Below, piece after piece: positions 43,446 through 53,200 of a stretch of 64,000 nucleotides of DNA. Numbering within the stretch: the first letter of the stretch is position 1; each line of letters opens with the position of its first letter. The position numbers were made by a program, and so were the translations under genes. The stretch comes from Bacteroidia bacterium (lineage in GTDB: Bacteria; Bacteroidota; Bacteroidia; Flavobacteriales; Flavobacteriaceae), in the NCBI GenBank assembly GCA_030432635.1, contig JAUIMB010000013.1:1-64000 (forward strand), read 5' to 3'. The notes under the pieces are model-generated. The model did no database searches. It worked only from the letters and a program-made list of their open reading frames with translations, and was not told where the DNA came from.

Positions 43446-44465
43446 ATGAAAAAAAAGATACTTAGAATAGTATTATTGTTAGCAACTTTAGTTTCCTTGT
43501 TCTTTGTCCCATGGATTTTGGTTTGGGCTTGGATATTGCCATTGCCCAATACCATTCAAGAGCAAGTAGATGAAGCAATTGGTCATGGATTTGATGGAAT
43601 GATTGTCTATGTCGACGAAGCAGGAAAGCCTCCTGCCTTTTATACAGGAGGTTGGAAAAATCGAGAACGTAAAATTCCTGCAGATTCTAAATCATTGTTC
43701 AAAATTGCAAGTATCAGTAAGTTATATACGGCTGTTTCCGTTGCAAAACTAGCCAAGGACAATATATTATCTTTAGACAATACACTGGCGCACTATTGTC
43801 CTGAACTTGTTGGTAGGATTGAAAATGCTGAAAAAATCACTTTGAAACTTATGGTTCAACATCGCAGTGGTATTCCTAATTTCACAGATAATCCTTTATA
43901 CTGGGAAAATGAACAGGAAAATGGGAAAAGAGCTCTCGAATTTGCACTTGACTTACCAGCAAATTTTGAACCCGATAAAGGCTATGGCTATTCAAACACA
44001 AATTATCTACTCTTAAGACATATCATTGATAAGGTTTTGGGTTACAGTCACGAACAGTACATCAAAGAAAAAATATTAGGTCCTCTCGAATTGAACAATA
44101 CATTCTTTTCGCTTGCTGAAGTAGATATAGATGATGTTATGAGTGGGTATTATGTTGGAATGGATCAAGATTTCAAGACAAATGAAAACGGCATGCTCGC
44201 TACTGCTGAAGATGTTGGCCTGTTCTTACGAGCTTTAAACGATGGTTCTGTATTTAATGAAGGTGAACAGGAAATTTACGCATCCATTTATAAGTACGAA
44301 CATGGAGGTTTGGTTCCTGGGTATCAAAGTCTCGCAGAATACCATGAAGACATCGATACTGTTGTTGTTCAATTTATAAATACTACAGATTTTAATGGAT
44401 ATGAATGGAATTTATCTGAAATCACCATTGATCGTATTGTAAAGATTATTAAAAGAGAAGAATAA
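43446..44465 (+). CDS. Serine hydrolase, beta-lactamase class C-like
   Basis: 339 aa. An N-terminal hydrophobic anchor (ILRIVLLLATLVSLFFVPWILVWAW) probably keeps it on the inner membrane. Catalytic motifs: KIASISKLYTAVSVAKL (SISK as S-x-x-K), YSNTN (Tyr-x-Asn) at about residue 180, and EHGGLVPGYQS as the third motif. Lacks the C-terminal lipocalin domain seen in some relatives. Probably a periplasmic esterase or D-peptidase. 7 nt before the next gene. Confidence 0.85.
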   Translation: MKKKILRIVLLLATLVSLFFVPWILVWAWILPLPNTIQEQVDEAIGHGFDGMIVYVDEAGKPPAFYTGGWKNRERKIPADSKSLFKIASISKLYTAVSVAKLAKDNILSLDNTLAHYCPELVGRIENAEKITLKLMVQHRSGIPNFTDNPLYWENEQENGKRALEFALDLPANFEPDKGYGYSNTNYLLLRHIIDKVLGYSHEQYIKEKILGPLELNNTFFSLAEVDIDDVMSGYYVGMDQDFKTNENGMLATAEDVGLFLRALNDGSVFNEGEQEIYASIYKYEHGGLVPGYQSLAEYHEDIDTVVVQFINTTDFNGYEWNLSEITIDRIVKIIKREE

Positions 44466-44472
44466 ACGCAAT

Positions 44473-45204
44473 ATGAAAGTTTTAGTAGTAGGTGCAAGTG
44501 GAGCAACAGGAAAGCAACTGGTCAATCAGCTTTTAGCTCAAGGAAATGACGTTAAAGTTATTGTTCGTTCCACAAAAAATTTACCAGAATCCTGGAAAGA
44601 AAATGGTACGGTACAAATCATAACAGCTAGCCTATTGGAGTTAAGTGATGAAGAAATGGGCAAACATGTTTACAGTTGCGACGCTGTTGCATCATGTCTT
44701 GGCCATAATTTGACATGGAAAGGTGTCTATGGCAAACCAAGAAGACTTGTAACCGATGCCACCCAACGACTTTGTGAGGCAATAAAAAACAACAAACCAA
44801 CTCAGCCAATTAAATTTGTCTTAATGAACACTTCCGGAAACCAAAATCGGGATATAGATGAACCTATTTCATTCGCTCAAAAATGCGTAATCAGCCTACT
44901 TAGATTACTATTACCGCCTCATGTGGACAATGAAAAAGCTGCAGATTATTTAAGAACCCAAATTGGTCAAAACCATGATCTTATTGAATGGTCTGCTGTA
45001 AGGCCTGACAACCTAACGAATGAAACAAAAGTCACCGATTATGAAGTGTACCCATCTCCTACCCGAAGCGCCATTTTTAATGCTGGCAAAACCAGTCGCA
45101 TCAATGTTGGTCATTTTATGGCGAACTTGATAAATGATAATATCCTATGGAACACATGGAAAGGACAAATGCCTGTCATTTATAATAAATCGTCATTGGA
45201 TTAA
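44473..45204 (+). CDS. NAD(P)-binding atypical SDR
   Basis: 243 aa. MKVLVVGASGATGKQLVNQLL is the NAD(P)H-binding Rossmann start; YSCDAVASCLGHNLT, FVLMNTSGNQNRDID and WSAVRPDNLTNE match the NAD(P)H-binding PF13460 family (flavin-reductase or NmrA-like). No Tyr-x-x-x-Lys pair, so not a classical SDR. 7 nt after the serine hydrolase gene and likely co-transcribed. Confidence 0.87.
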   Translation: MKVLVVGASGATGKQLVNQLLAQGNDVKVIVRSTKNLPESWKENGTVQIITASLLELSDEEMGKHVYSCDAVASCLGHNLTWKGVYGKPRRLVTDATQRLCEAIKNNKPTQPIKFVLMNTSGNQNRDIDEPISFAQKCVISLLRLLLPPHVDNEKAADYLRTQIGQNHDLIEWSAVRPDNLTNETKVTDYEVYPSPTRSAIFNAGKTSRINVGHFMANLINDNILWNTWKGQMPVIYNKSSLD

Positions 45205-45238
45205 TTTATTTAAGGTATCCAAAACCGTCAATAGGAAC

Positions 45239-45430
45239 ATGTCTAACTCATTGCTCTACTTTTCTAAGTAGAAAAAAATTTCTTAGCTAAAATTCACTAT
45301 CTTTAAAAGATGGAAAAATTGGTCATCAGCTTAAACTTTTCCAACGTAAATCAAATCATTCGCTCCAACTATCACTCCTAAACTCTTAGCTACTAACAAG
45401 TAGAAACCATATAACGTGCTGTGTAATTTA
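45239..45430 (+). repeat. Decayed attC-like site T (type II)
   Basis: Left part ACATGTCTAACTCATTGCTC, centre TTAGCTAAAATTCACTATC followed by TTTAAAAGATGG, and right arm AAACCATATAACGTGCTGTG. It is the best-preserved site outside the first 26 kb; the cassette start CTGTGTAATTTAAAC resembles that of the TIR cassette. Confidence 0.6.
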
Positions 45431-45441
45431 AACTTTTACAA

Positions 45442-46248
45442 ATGAAAAACGCTGTTTTAATCATCATTGCCTCGTTCTTTATTGGAATTATAAACTCCCA
45501 AAACAAAATAACTTTTCAGGTTGACCTAACTGATGAAGCATCTGTGAAAGACGTTGGAATAAGAGGTGGACTCAATCCGCTCTCATGGGATAAAAATGCA
45601 GTAATGCACGATAAGGACAATAATGGAATCTACACTTTGACAGTTGAATTTCCCGACTCACTTACAGGTCAAATCTTAGAATATAAATTTCTGAAGGATG
45701 ATATTTGGGAAAGACAAGACGCCAACAATCGCAAAATCGAACTAACAGGAAAGGCTCAAACCCTTCCGTTAAGTCAATGGAAAATCCATAGTGATGACTA
45801 CCTGTTCAATAAAATGAGTCGGTCGTATTTTGGGAAATTCGTTTTCATTTTCCATTCAGCTAAAAAGCAAGGCAAGACTCCAAAAGAAACCGTTTTGGAA
45901 ATGATTGAATATTACGATTGGAGCCCTTGGCCATCCAAACTGAGTGATATGCTAGGCATTGTCAAATACGGACAGGAAGGACATAAAGAGGGATATTTCG
46001 AAATCTTGGAAGACAAACCAAACACCATTAAATTTGTAATGGGACGCTATTGGAGAGAATGGTTTAACCTATATGGTGCAGGCTTTGGAATGGATGACAA
46101 TGGTATCATTCAAGGTGTATCTAAAGACGATCTAGAAACGTATTACAGGACTTGGATTGACCATTTCTGCAATTACAATAATTGGACATACAACATAGAA
46201 GATCAAAGTGAATACAGATGGGTCGTTACTGTTTCTGTTGCAGAGTAA
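45442..46248 (+). CDS. Secreted protein with starch-binding-like N-terminal domain
   Basis: 268 aa. Signal peptide ends INSQ. Residues ~22-110 look like a CBM20/CBM48-type Ig domain (FQVDLTDEASVKDVGIRGGLNPLSWD, YTLTVEFPDSLTGQILEYKFLKDDIWE). The C-terminal ~150 residues are helical then aromatic (YWREWFNLYGAGFGMDDNGIIQG, YYRTWIDHFCNYNNW). No enzyme family recognised. It follows a degraded attC-like site, and a pseudogene relative is split at 7249 and 14355, so this family has travelled in the array. Confidence 0.75.
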   Translation: MKNAVLIIIASFFIGIINSQNKITFQVDLTDEASVKDVGIRGGLNPLSWDKNAVMHDKDNNGIYTLTVEFPDSLTGQILEYKFLKDDIWERQDANNRKIELTGKAQTLPLSQWKIHSDDYLFNKMSRSYFGKFVFIFHSAKKQGKTPKETVLEMIEYYDWSPWPSKLSDMLGIVKYGQEGHKEGYFEILEDKPNTIKFVMGRYWREWFNLYGAGFGMDDNGIIQGVSKDDLETYYRTWIDHFCNYNNWTYNIEDQSEYRWVVTVSVAE

Positions 46249-46365
46249 GACAACAAATGAAGCACTTAAGTCAACAGCAAGAAGATAATTTTAACATCTA
46301 ACAAAGCAACCTTTTTAAATTTTAAAGACTGTAAAGTAAATGTCTGTTTTATTAAAGGAAATCCT

Positions 46366-46815
46366 ATGAAAAAATTAAGTATCAATTTACTATTATCAAT
46401 CTCTCTAATAATTTCCACTTCGTGTTCAAACAATGACACTACTGAACCTACGGTCGAAAATCTTAAAAACGTAACAGATTGTGCCTTGAATTATTCTGCT
46501 GATGACAACAATTATTATATTGGTATTTGTTTGGATGGGACAAATTCTGCCTTACCTGGTGAAACCATAACCTTCGCAAGCAAAGCGACGGCAAATTTTT
46601 CTGAAATTATCTGGACAGTTGAAGAAGGCAATATTGACATAATCAATGTTGAAAACAGTATGGAAAACAGTGTGGAAATTGGGCGATTAAGAACCGTAGC
46701 TACACTTCGTTTTGATGCGGATTTTTCAGGAGGCAGCATAAAAGCCGAAGCCATTAACAATGATGGTGAATACGCATCGATAACCCACTTCATAGCGCAG
46801 GAAATTGACCAATAA
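46366..46815 (+). CDS. Lipoprotein with PKD/Ig-like domain
   Basis: 149 aa. The signal ends STSC (Cys20), followed by an SNNDTTEPT tether. The mature part is beta-rich (GETITFASKATANFSEIIWTVEEGNIDIINVENS, ATLRFDADFSGGSIKAEAINNDG), resembling PKD/Ig-like repeats of surface lipoproteins. Exact function unknown; stands alone between the 45442 and 46892 genes. Confidence 0.68.
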   Translation: MKKLSINLLLSISLIISTSCSNNDTTEPTVENLKNVTDCALNYSADDNNYYIGICLDGTNSALPGETITFASKATANFSEIIWTVEEGNIDIINVENSMENSVEIGRLRTVATLRFDADFSGGSIKAEAINNDGEYASITHFIAQEIDQ

Positions 46816-46891
46816 TGTGATGTTCAAGGTTTTCATAATGCTTCAACTTAAATCATAAACATATAGAAATCACATCTAAATATCAATTGGT

Positions 46892-48001
46892 ATGGTAAAG
46901 ATTAGAATTATGTTGTTGCTTATGATATGCTTCCAGTTTACAACAACATTTGGTCAAAATGAGCCCTTAAAAATCGGAGTTGTAGGGTTAACACATACGC
47001 ATGTGCATTGGATTTTTAATAGCGATAGCAATGAAGAATTTGAAATAGTCGGAATTGTTGAACCTGATAAAGCCTTGGCAAAGCGGTATGCCGATCAATA
47101 TAAATTTTCAATGGATATCGTTTTTGACACCCTTGAAGCGCTTATTGAAGCAAAGCAGCCAAAAGGAGTCACAGCATTTGGAACCATATATGACCACTTG
47201 CAAATTGTTGAAATCTGTGCGCCTGCTGGTATACATGTAATGGTTGAAAAACCCTTAGCGGTAAATTTAGAACATGCAAAAAAAATGAAAGCTCTGGCAG
47301 ATCAGTATGGAATTCATTTACTAACCAATTATGAAACAACGTGGTATCCAACAAACCATAAAGCATTCAACCTAATCAAACAGGATACAACCATTGGTGA
47401 TTTAAGGAAAATAGTACTTAGATATGGACATAAAGGCCCAAAAAAAATTGGAGTGAATAAAGAATTTTTAGATTGGTTAACAGATCCTACGCTCAATGGT
47501 GGAGGTGCTATTACCGATTTTGGCTGTTATGGTGCCAACATACTTACTTGGATTATGGAAGGGCAAAAACCAAATAGCGTAACTGCGATAACTACACAAC
47601 TGCAACCTGAAAACAATCCGAAAGTCGATGACGAAGCTATAATTATGTTGACTTATGATAGTTTCGTCGCCATTATACAAGCGTCATGGAATTGGCCAAT
47701 AGGTAGAAAAGACATGGAAATCTATGGTGTTAAAGGAGTGATTTACTCAGATAATCGCAATGATTTGAGACTACGAATCGCAACGGGTTATGATAACTTC
47801 AATGAGAAAAAAACGACACTACCCGAACTAAAAAAACCATATCATGATCCTTTTGTTTATTTTGCTTCAGTAATAAATGGAGGTGTCAACCCAAAACCAT
47901 TTGACTTATCGTCCCTAGAGAACAATATGATTGTCATGGAGATTTTAGATGCCGCAATTAAAAGCAGTTCATTGAACCAATCGATTGAACTAAAGAATTA
48001 A
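46892..48001 (+). CDS. Secreted Gfo/Idh/MocA family oxidoreductase
   Basis: 369 aa. Signal peptide ends TFGQ. Rossmann N-domain: KIGVVGLTHTHVHWIF, EIVGIVEPDKALAKRYADQY, GIHVMVEKPLAVNLEHAKKMKAL (the EKP motif). The C-terminal domain includes GGGAITDFGCYGANILTWIMEG. Periplasmic members of this family in Bacteroidota commonly act on sugars or modified glycans with a bound NAD(P). No sugar-utilisation genes flank it, so the substrate is open. Confidence 0.9.
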   Translation: MVKIRIMLLLMICFQFTTTFGQNEPLKIGVVGLTHTHVHWIFNSDSNEEFEIVGIVEPDKALAKRYADQYKFSMDIVFDTLEALIEAKQPKGVTAFGTIYDHLQIVEICAPAGIHVMVEKPLAVNLEHAKKMKALADQYGIHLLTNYETTWYPTNHKAFNLIKQDTTIGDLRKIVLRYGHKGPKKIGVNKEFLDWLTDPTLNGGGAITDFGCYGANILTWIMEGQKPNSVTAITTQLQPENNPKVDDEAIIMLTYDSFVAIIQASWNWPIGRKDMEIYGVKGVIYSDNRNDLRLRIATGYDNFNEKKTTLPELKKPYHDPFVYFASVINGGVNPKPFDLSSLENNMIVMEILDAAIKSSSLNQSIELKN

Positions 48002-48044
48002 CCTCAACAAATAACATCTACATCGCAGCATTGTCTCTCAATTG

Positions 48045-48165
48045 CTTTTATGAGAATACATATTCCTACAAATTGTTATCTTTAACTCAATAGAATGAAA
48101 CGTGCAGACTTAGCCTCTTGCCTTTCCTTCCAATACAATTCTATTTATGGATTTTATTAAACAAT
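48045..48165 (+). repeat. Decayed type II attC-like segment U
   Basis: ATATTCCTACAAATTGTTATC, TTTAACTCAATAGAATG, AAACGTGCAGACTTAGCC, CTCTTGCCTTTCCTTCC. Aligns with the segments at 39290 and 60468 and more weakly with the centre of type II sites. No cores. The rest of the gap 48002-48296 shows nothing else. Confidence 0.35.
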
Positions 48166-48296
48166 CTGTAGTCATTAAACTTTAGGTTTCGATTGCTATG
48201 CTAAAGATTTTAAAACCAAGAGCAGGTTCAGTTTTGCACATAATCATGCAGTTGTCACAAAACAAATACAAAACCAAATTCGTTGTCCCTGAAAAA

Positions 48297-49196
48297 ATGA
48301 AAACATCAAGGCCTAATCTCATCCTAACGACACTACTTCTATTCGTCATTTTTTTAGGACATGCACATCCAACAGGGAACATGATAACTGTGGGTGAAGC
48401 TGTTTTATGGTCTTACATCAATCCTATAGACGACAGCAATCATTATGCTTGTGTAATGATTAAAAAGAAAAACGCCAAACCCAAGGTGTTTATTCAATCT
48501 GAACATGCTGCAAGTGACTATATGCTCTTCAACAACAAGAATGAAATTTATATCATCGAACGGAAATATTCACAGGCAACAGATGCTTTTGAAGTCAGGG
48601 TCTTAAAAACAACAATAGAAAAAGAACCCGAAGTCATTTGGGATTGGTTCAAAGATGACCATAGGATTGGAGAAGGCGGTTTTTTCATGCGCTCAGATAA
48701 TGTCATGGTTTTTGGAAAGTATCCTGAAATTTTCCGTTTGGAAAAAGGAAAAACGCCTGTTCGGTATTTCAATTTCAACTATCCTATAAAAAGAATTCGG
48801 GCTGTTCATAACAATCAAATTCTTTTGATGGGTGATGAGTCTTGCCATTTGGTAACACACGATGGAACGATTGTAAAACAATGGCATAAATTAATTGATA
48901 AGGACATTCAAAACGCACCTTTAAACCGCAACCAGTTATTTGACGCAGATTACCATGATGGTGAGTTATTACTTTCTTATTGGGGAAAAAGGACGTTTGA
49001 CCTTATAGACCTTAGTGGAAAACGTAAAATCATTTTACAACAAGCAGAACCGCTAACACCACATTGGGTTGCATTTTTTAATACTAGTAAACTGCTATTT
49101 TCTTCAAAGTTAACCTTTGATGGCAAGACACCTAGACCAAACTTAATCCTACTAGACGAAAAAAACATTAAAACGGTTATATGGGACGTTCAATAA
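48297..49196 (+). CDS. Secreted beta-propeller-like protein of unknown function
   Basis: 299 aa from ATG 48297, where the signal begins (MKTSRPNLILTTLLLFVIFLG); the ATG at 48198 adds 33 residues before it. The mature part has repeated beta motifs with D/H and W (VIWDWFKDDHRIGEGGFFMR, RIRAVHNNQILLMGDESCHLVTHDG, FDADYHDGELLLSYWGKRTFDLIDLSG) resembling arylsulfotransferase/PQQ-type propellers, but it is short for a full propeller. Its end overlaps the TraB/GumN gene by 16 nt. Confidence 0.7.
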   Translation: MKTSRPNLILTTLLLFVIFLGHAHPTGNMITVGEAVLWSYINPIDDSNHYACVMIKKKNAKPKVFIQSEHAASDYMLFNNKNEIYIIERKYSQATDAFEVRVLKTTIEKEPEVIWDWFKDDHRIGEGGFFMRSDNVMVFGKYPEIFRLEKGKTPVRYFNFNYPIKRIRAVHNNQILLMGDESCHLVTHDGTIVKQWHKLIDKDIQNAPLNRNQLFDADYHDGELLLSYWGKRTFDLIDLSGKRKIILQQAEPLTPHWVAFFNTSKLLFSSKLTFDGKTPRPNLILLDEKNIKTVIWDVQ

Positions 49197-50080
49197 ACAA
49201 AATCTTCAGTCTGTTTCTTCTTGCTTCGCTATGCTATAGTCAATATACAACGGCTCAAACAAAAAGCATAGAAGATCTGCATGTTTACAAGACAATACTG
49301 TTTGAGGTAACTTCTCCAGACCACAGTAACGTTTCTTATTTGTTCGGAACACATCATGCCTTCGGAAAACCATTTTTTGACTCATTAACCAAAGCCAACC
49401 AAGCTTTAGAATCTTGTGATCTATTGATAAAAGAGAACTTAAATATTCCAGGAAAAATGGCTGAGGATATCATTAATCAAAGAACCAAGAACATCAAATG
49501 GAACAGATACTTAAGCAAGCCTGATTTAGCTTTTATTGAAAACATGTTCGCCGCAAGTCCTACCAACTATAACAAGTTAACTCCAACCGAACTTTATGTT
49601 TTCCTAAATCGCTATTTTAAGCAACATGTTTGTTTGAATAAGAGTGATAGTGATACATCCCTTTCATTAGACGATTATATAAGTGCTAAAGCCACCACTC
49701 AGAATATTGAACTTTTTGGTCTTGAAACTACAGAAGAACAGATTGACCTTATCAACAAGGATGTAGAAGGAATGCCAAGACGGACACACAAAAGAAGATT
49801 AGCAAACATTATAGATAAAATTAGAACCCAGAATATAAATTCATGCGAGGAAACCATTTGGTATTCTCAAATGAACATGAGTTACCAATTGAACACGCCT
49901 TGCCATAATTCATTAATACTAACAGACAGAAACAATAAATGGATTGAAAAAATTAGCGATTTACTCAAAAAAAGAAATTGTTTTATAGCCGTAGGATTAA
50001 GTCATTTAATGTATCAATGTGGTTTAATACAACAATTAACCAAACTTGGATATAAAGTGACGCCAGTTGCGGTAAAATAA
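49181..50080 (+). CDS. TraB/GumN family protein
   Basis: 299 aa. Signal region ends TTAQ. TraB/GumN features: TSPDHSNVSYLFGTHHAFG (first conserved G-T-x-H), LESCDLLIKENL, ELFGLETTEEQIDLI (E-T motif) and RNCFIAVGLSHLMYQCGLIQQLTKLGYKVTPV with the late G-x-x-H-L and the V-x-P-V end. The family has a metal-dependent hydrolase-like fold related to Tiki proteases. Starts inside the preceding gene. Confidence 0.87.
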   Translation: MGRSINKIFSLFLLASLCYSQYTTAQTKSIEDLHVYKTILFEVTSPDHSNVSYLFGTHHAFGKPFFDSLTKANQALESCDLLIKENLNIPGKMAEDIINQRTKNIKWNRYLSKPDLAFIENMFAASPTNYNKLTPTELYVFLNRYFKQHVCLNKSDSDTSLSLDDYISAKATTQNIELFGLETTEEQIDLINKDVEGMPRRTHKRRLANIIDKIRTQNINSCEETIWYSQMNMSYQLNTPCHNSLILTDRNNKWIEKISDLLKKRNCFIAVGLSHLMYQCGLIQQLTKLGYKVTPVAVK

Positions 50081-50271
50081 AAATTAGTTTTAAAATCCTC
50101 AATAGTAAAACACAGCAATCCAATTGTTATCATCAATTGAAACTCCTCATAACTTGTCTGTAAAACAGCAAAAGAACCTTACTCGTTGATTGTATTTGTG
50201 CATCATTTCTATTTTAACATTTATACATTTTTAATTATCTTACAGAACTATTAATTCTATAAAAAAAGCCC

Positions 50272-53200
50272 ATGAGACGATCACTACTCCTAACTATTTT
50301 TGCCCTATTCTTAACAAAATTCACCTACAGCCAAGAAATTATCCTAGACTTCAATGGCATGTATATTAGCTCTGGTGAAGAGGCCATTTTAGACCGCGTG
50401 ATTATAGAAAACTTAAATAATGGCGAGAGTATTGAGATAGATTCAGCACCATTCAGCATTAACCTCAATAGCACTTTAGGTGTTAATTCTTTAAACACTG
50501 TAACACACAAAGGATTCAATAAACTGTATCCAAATCCCTTCAACACTGCTTTAAATATTGAATTTTTTACTGAAGGAAAAGGAACAACAAGTCTGAATGT
50601 TTATAATCTATTGGGACAAAAAGTCAATTCCGTTTCCAAAGATTTCAATTCAGGCATACAAACATTCACTTTCCGTCCTAATTCTGATGGATTATTCTTT
50701 GTAGTCCTTACCGATAACAATAACACTTATACCGCAAAAGTTATTTCTAACAACACTTCTTCCAAAGATGCCAGTTTGGAGTATATTGGATCTGAGAAGT
50801 TTAAGAAAACCAAATACGACAGCACCAATGCAAGAATGGATTTTTACCAAGTAGGTGATGTATTGAGAATGACTGGTGAATCCGGTAGTTTGGTTGACGT
50901 TATTTACGACTCTCCTCAAGCAAACACGACCTACACATTTCTATTTGATGGCTTTTATAGGTTTCAATCACATTTTATTGACGACAATATTCCAAGCTTT
51001 GTAGACATCATGTTTTCAGTTACTGACGAATCAAATGGAGGCGTAGATTATCTGAGTGCAGATGATTTTACAGTTTTAGAAGATGGTAATCCTGTATCTC
51101 CAAGTGAAACGTTTAGATGCCTACGAAAATTGGACGAAGTTCCTTATGAACAAAAAATTGTGCTGATGCTAGACAATAGTGCTAGTCTTGCAGATGAATT
51201 ACAACAAATACAGGCTGCAGCAACTACTCTAGTAAATCAAATTCTTACTAATCCTGTAATAGAAAATCAACAAATTGCGCTATATTCATTTTCTAGTAAC
51301 CCAATCTTATTACAAGACTTTACCGATGATATAACTGCCCTCGAAAATGCCATTAACACTATTGAATTAGGGTTTCCTTCAACAAATCTATATGGGTCTT
51401 TAATCCAAGGCCTAAACAGCTTTAATAACAGTTACAATCTAGAATTGATAGAAGATGGTTATCTCATTGCCTTAACAGATGGAGCTGACACCCAAGGCAC
51501 AAGCACATTGCCGCAAGTTTTAACCGCGAGAGGTGAAAAACGAGTATTCATGATTGGTCTTGGCAATGAAATTGACCCAATAGCTTTAAATGACATTGAT
51601 AATACAGGCAGCGCATTTAATGAAATCTCAGACGTCAATGAACTCGAAGATACATTTGAGCAAATTACTCTAGATATTATTCAATATGCTAATAGTTTCT
51701 ATTGGTTAAATTATATGTCTCCCAAACGTGCAGGAAGCCACACCTTAACCATTGAGATTCCTGGCAATACCAATTTAGGTCCAGATAATGTATTAACAAG
51801 CAGTTTTTTTGCAGGTGATTTTGTAGATGTGTTGTCTGGAGTTTATGCAAATATAGATACTGAAAACATTTACGGTATAGATGAGATTATCTTTGATTAC
51901 CAAGGTGAACCTTTAGACCCTTTTGCTTTGGAAGCTGTGACCTATTGGGCTAATAATTGTCCTGAATTTGAATGGAGCATAGCAGACACGAGTATAGCCA
52001 CTGTAACAGTTGACACAGAAGATAATTCGAAGGCAATAGTCACTGCGCAAACGACAGTAGCATCCCAAACCATCCTCACTATTACCGATACTGAGAATAA
52101 TTATACAAAAGACATTTTGATCACTATTACTGATCAGCTGCCTGTCATAAACCTATTAAGTATTTCACCTATAATATTTGACAATAATAGTAATGGACCA
52201 AGTTCATATGGTGCTTCAGCTGAAGTGGAAGTCATTGAAGAAGGTGATTCTGAAATACTAAATAAAGGAATATGCGTTAGTAAATTCCCTTCACCTACAG
52301 TAATCAATGATGTTGGAATATTTAATGTTGATAGTGATTCTGGTTTTGTAAGAGAACTAAATAGCAATAGCATTTATTATGCAAGAGCCTGGGCGCGAAA
52401 CGACTATGGAATATCTTATAGTAATGAAATCGAATTTACAACAAGTTCTGGTAGGCCGTTAGTAGGAAACACTCGTTTTTTGGATTATACAACAAGTACT
52501 GCTCAGCTAAAGGGAGACATTTTGGACGATGGTGGGTTTCCTTTAATTGAAAAAGGATTCTGTTGGAGTGCTAATACTATTCCAACCACAGCAGATAGCA
52601 AAATAATTGTTGATGGAAACGATTTTGAAATGGAAGCCTTGATTGAGAATCTTGATCCAAATACCTTATACCTTGTCAGAGCTTATGCCATTAATAGTGA
52701 AGGCACAACATACGACACTTCTAATGGAAGTCAAGCATTGTTCAAAACTAGATCAGGCATCCCGAATTTGATAAGTACTTACGATGCCAGTAGCGTTAAT
52801 GTTATTTCTGCTTTGATTGGTGGTATTGCTTATGAAAATGGAAGTGTTATAGATGATAAAGGTGTATGTTACAATACACAACCTAACCCTACAATAAATG
52901 ACAATGTAATGAGTTCAGGAAACGGAAACGGAGAGTTTTATTTACAATTAAACAACCTTAACCCATCGTCGATGTATTATGTGCGTACATATACAAATAC
53001 TCCTCAAGGTACTTTTTACGGGAATGAAGTTACATTTACTACCTTAAATACTCTCGAGCAATTTAACATGGACATAACAAGTGTAAGACCCAACCAATCT
53101 GTTGCCTACGGATATCTTGGTAATGATGGTGGAGCCGTAGCAACTCAAAAAGGATTTGTTTGGAGTACATCTCCTAACCCAACAACTAACAATAACTTAA

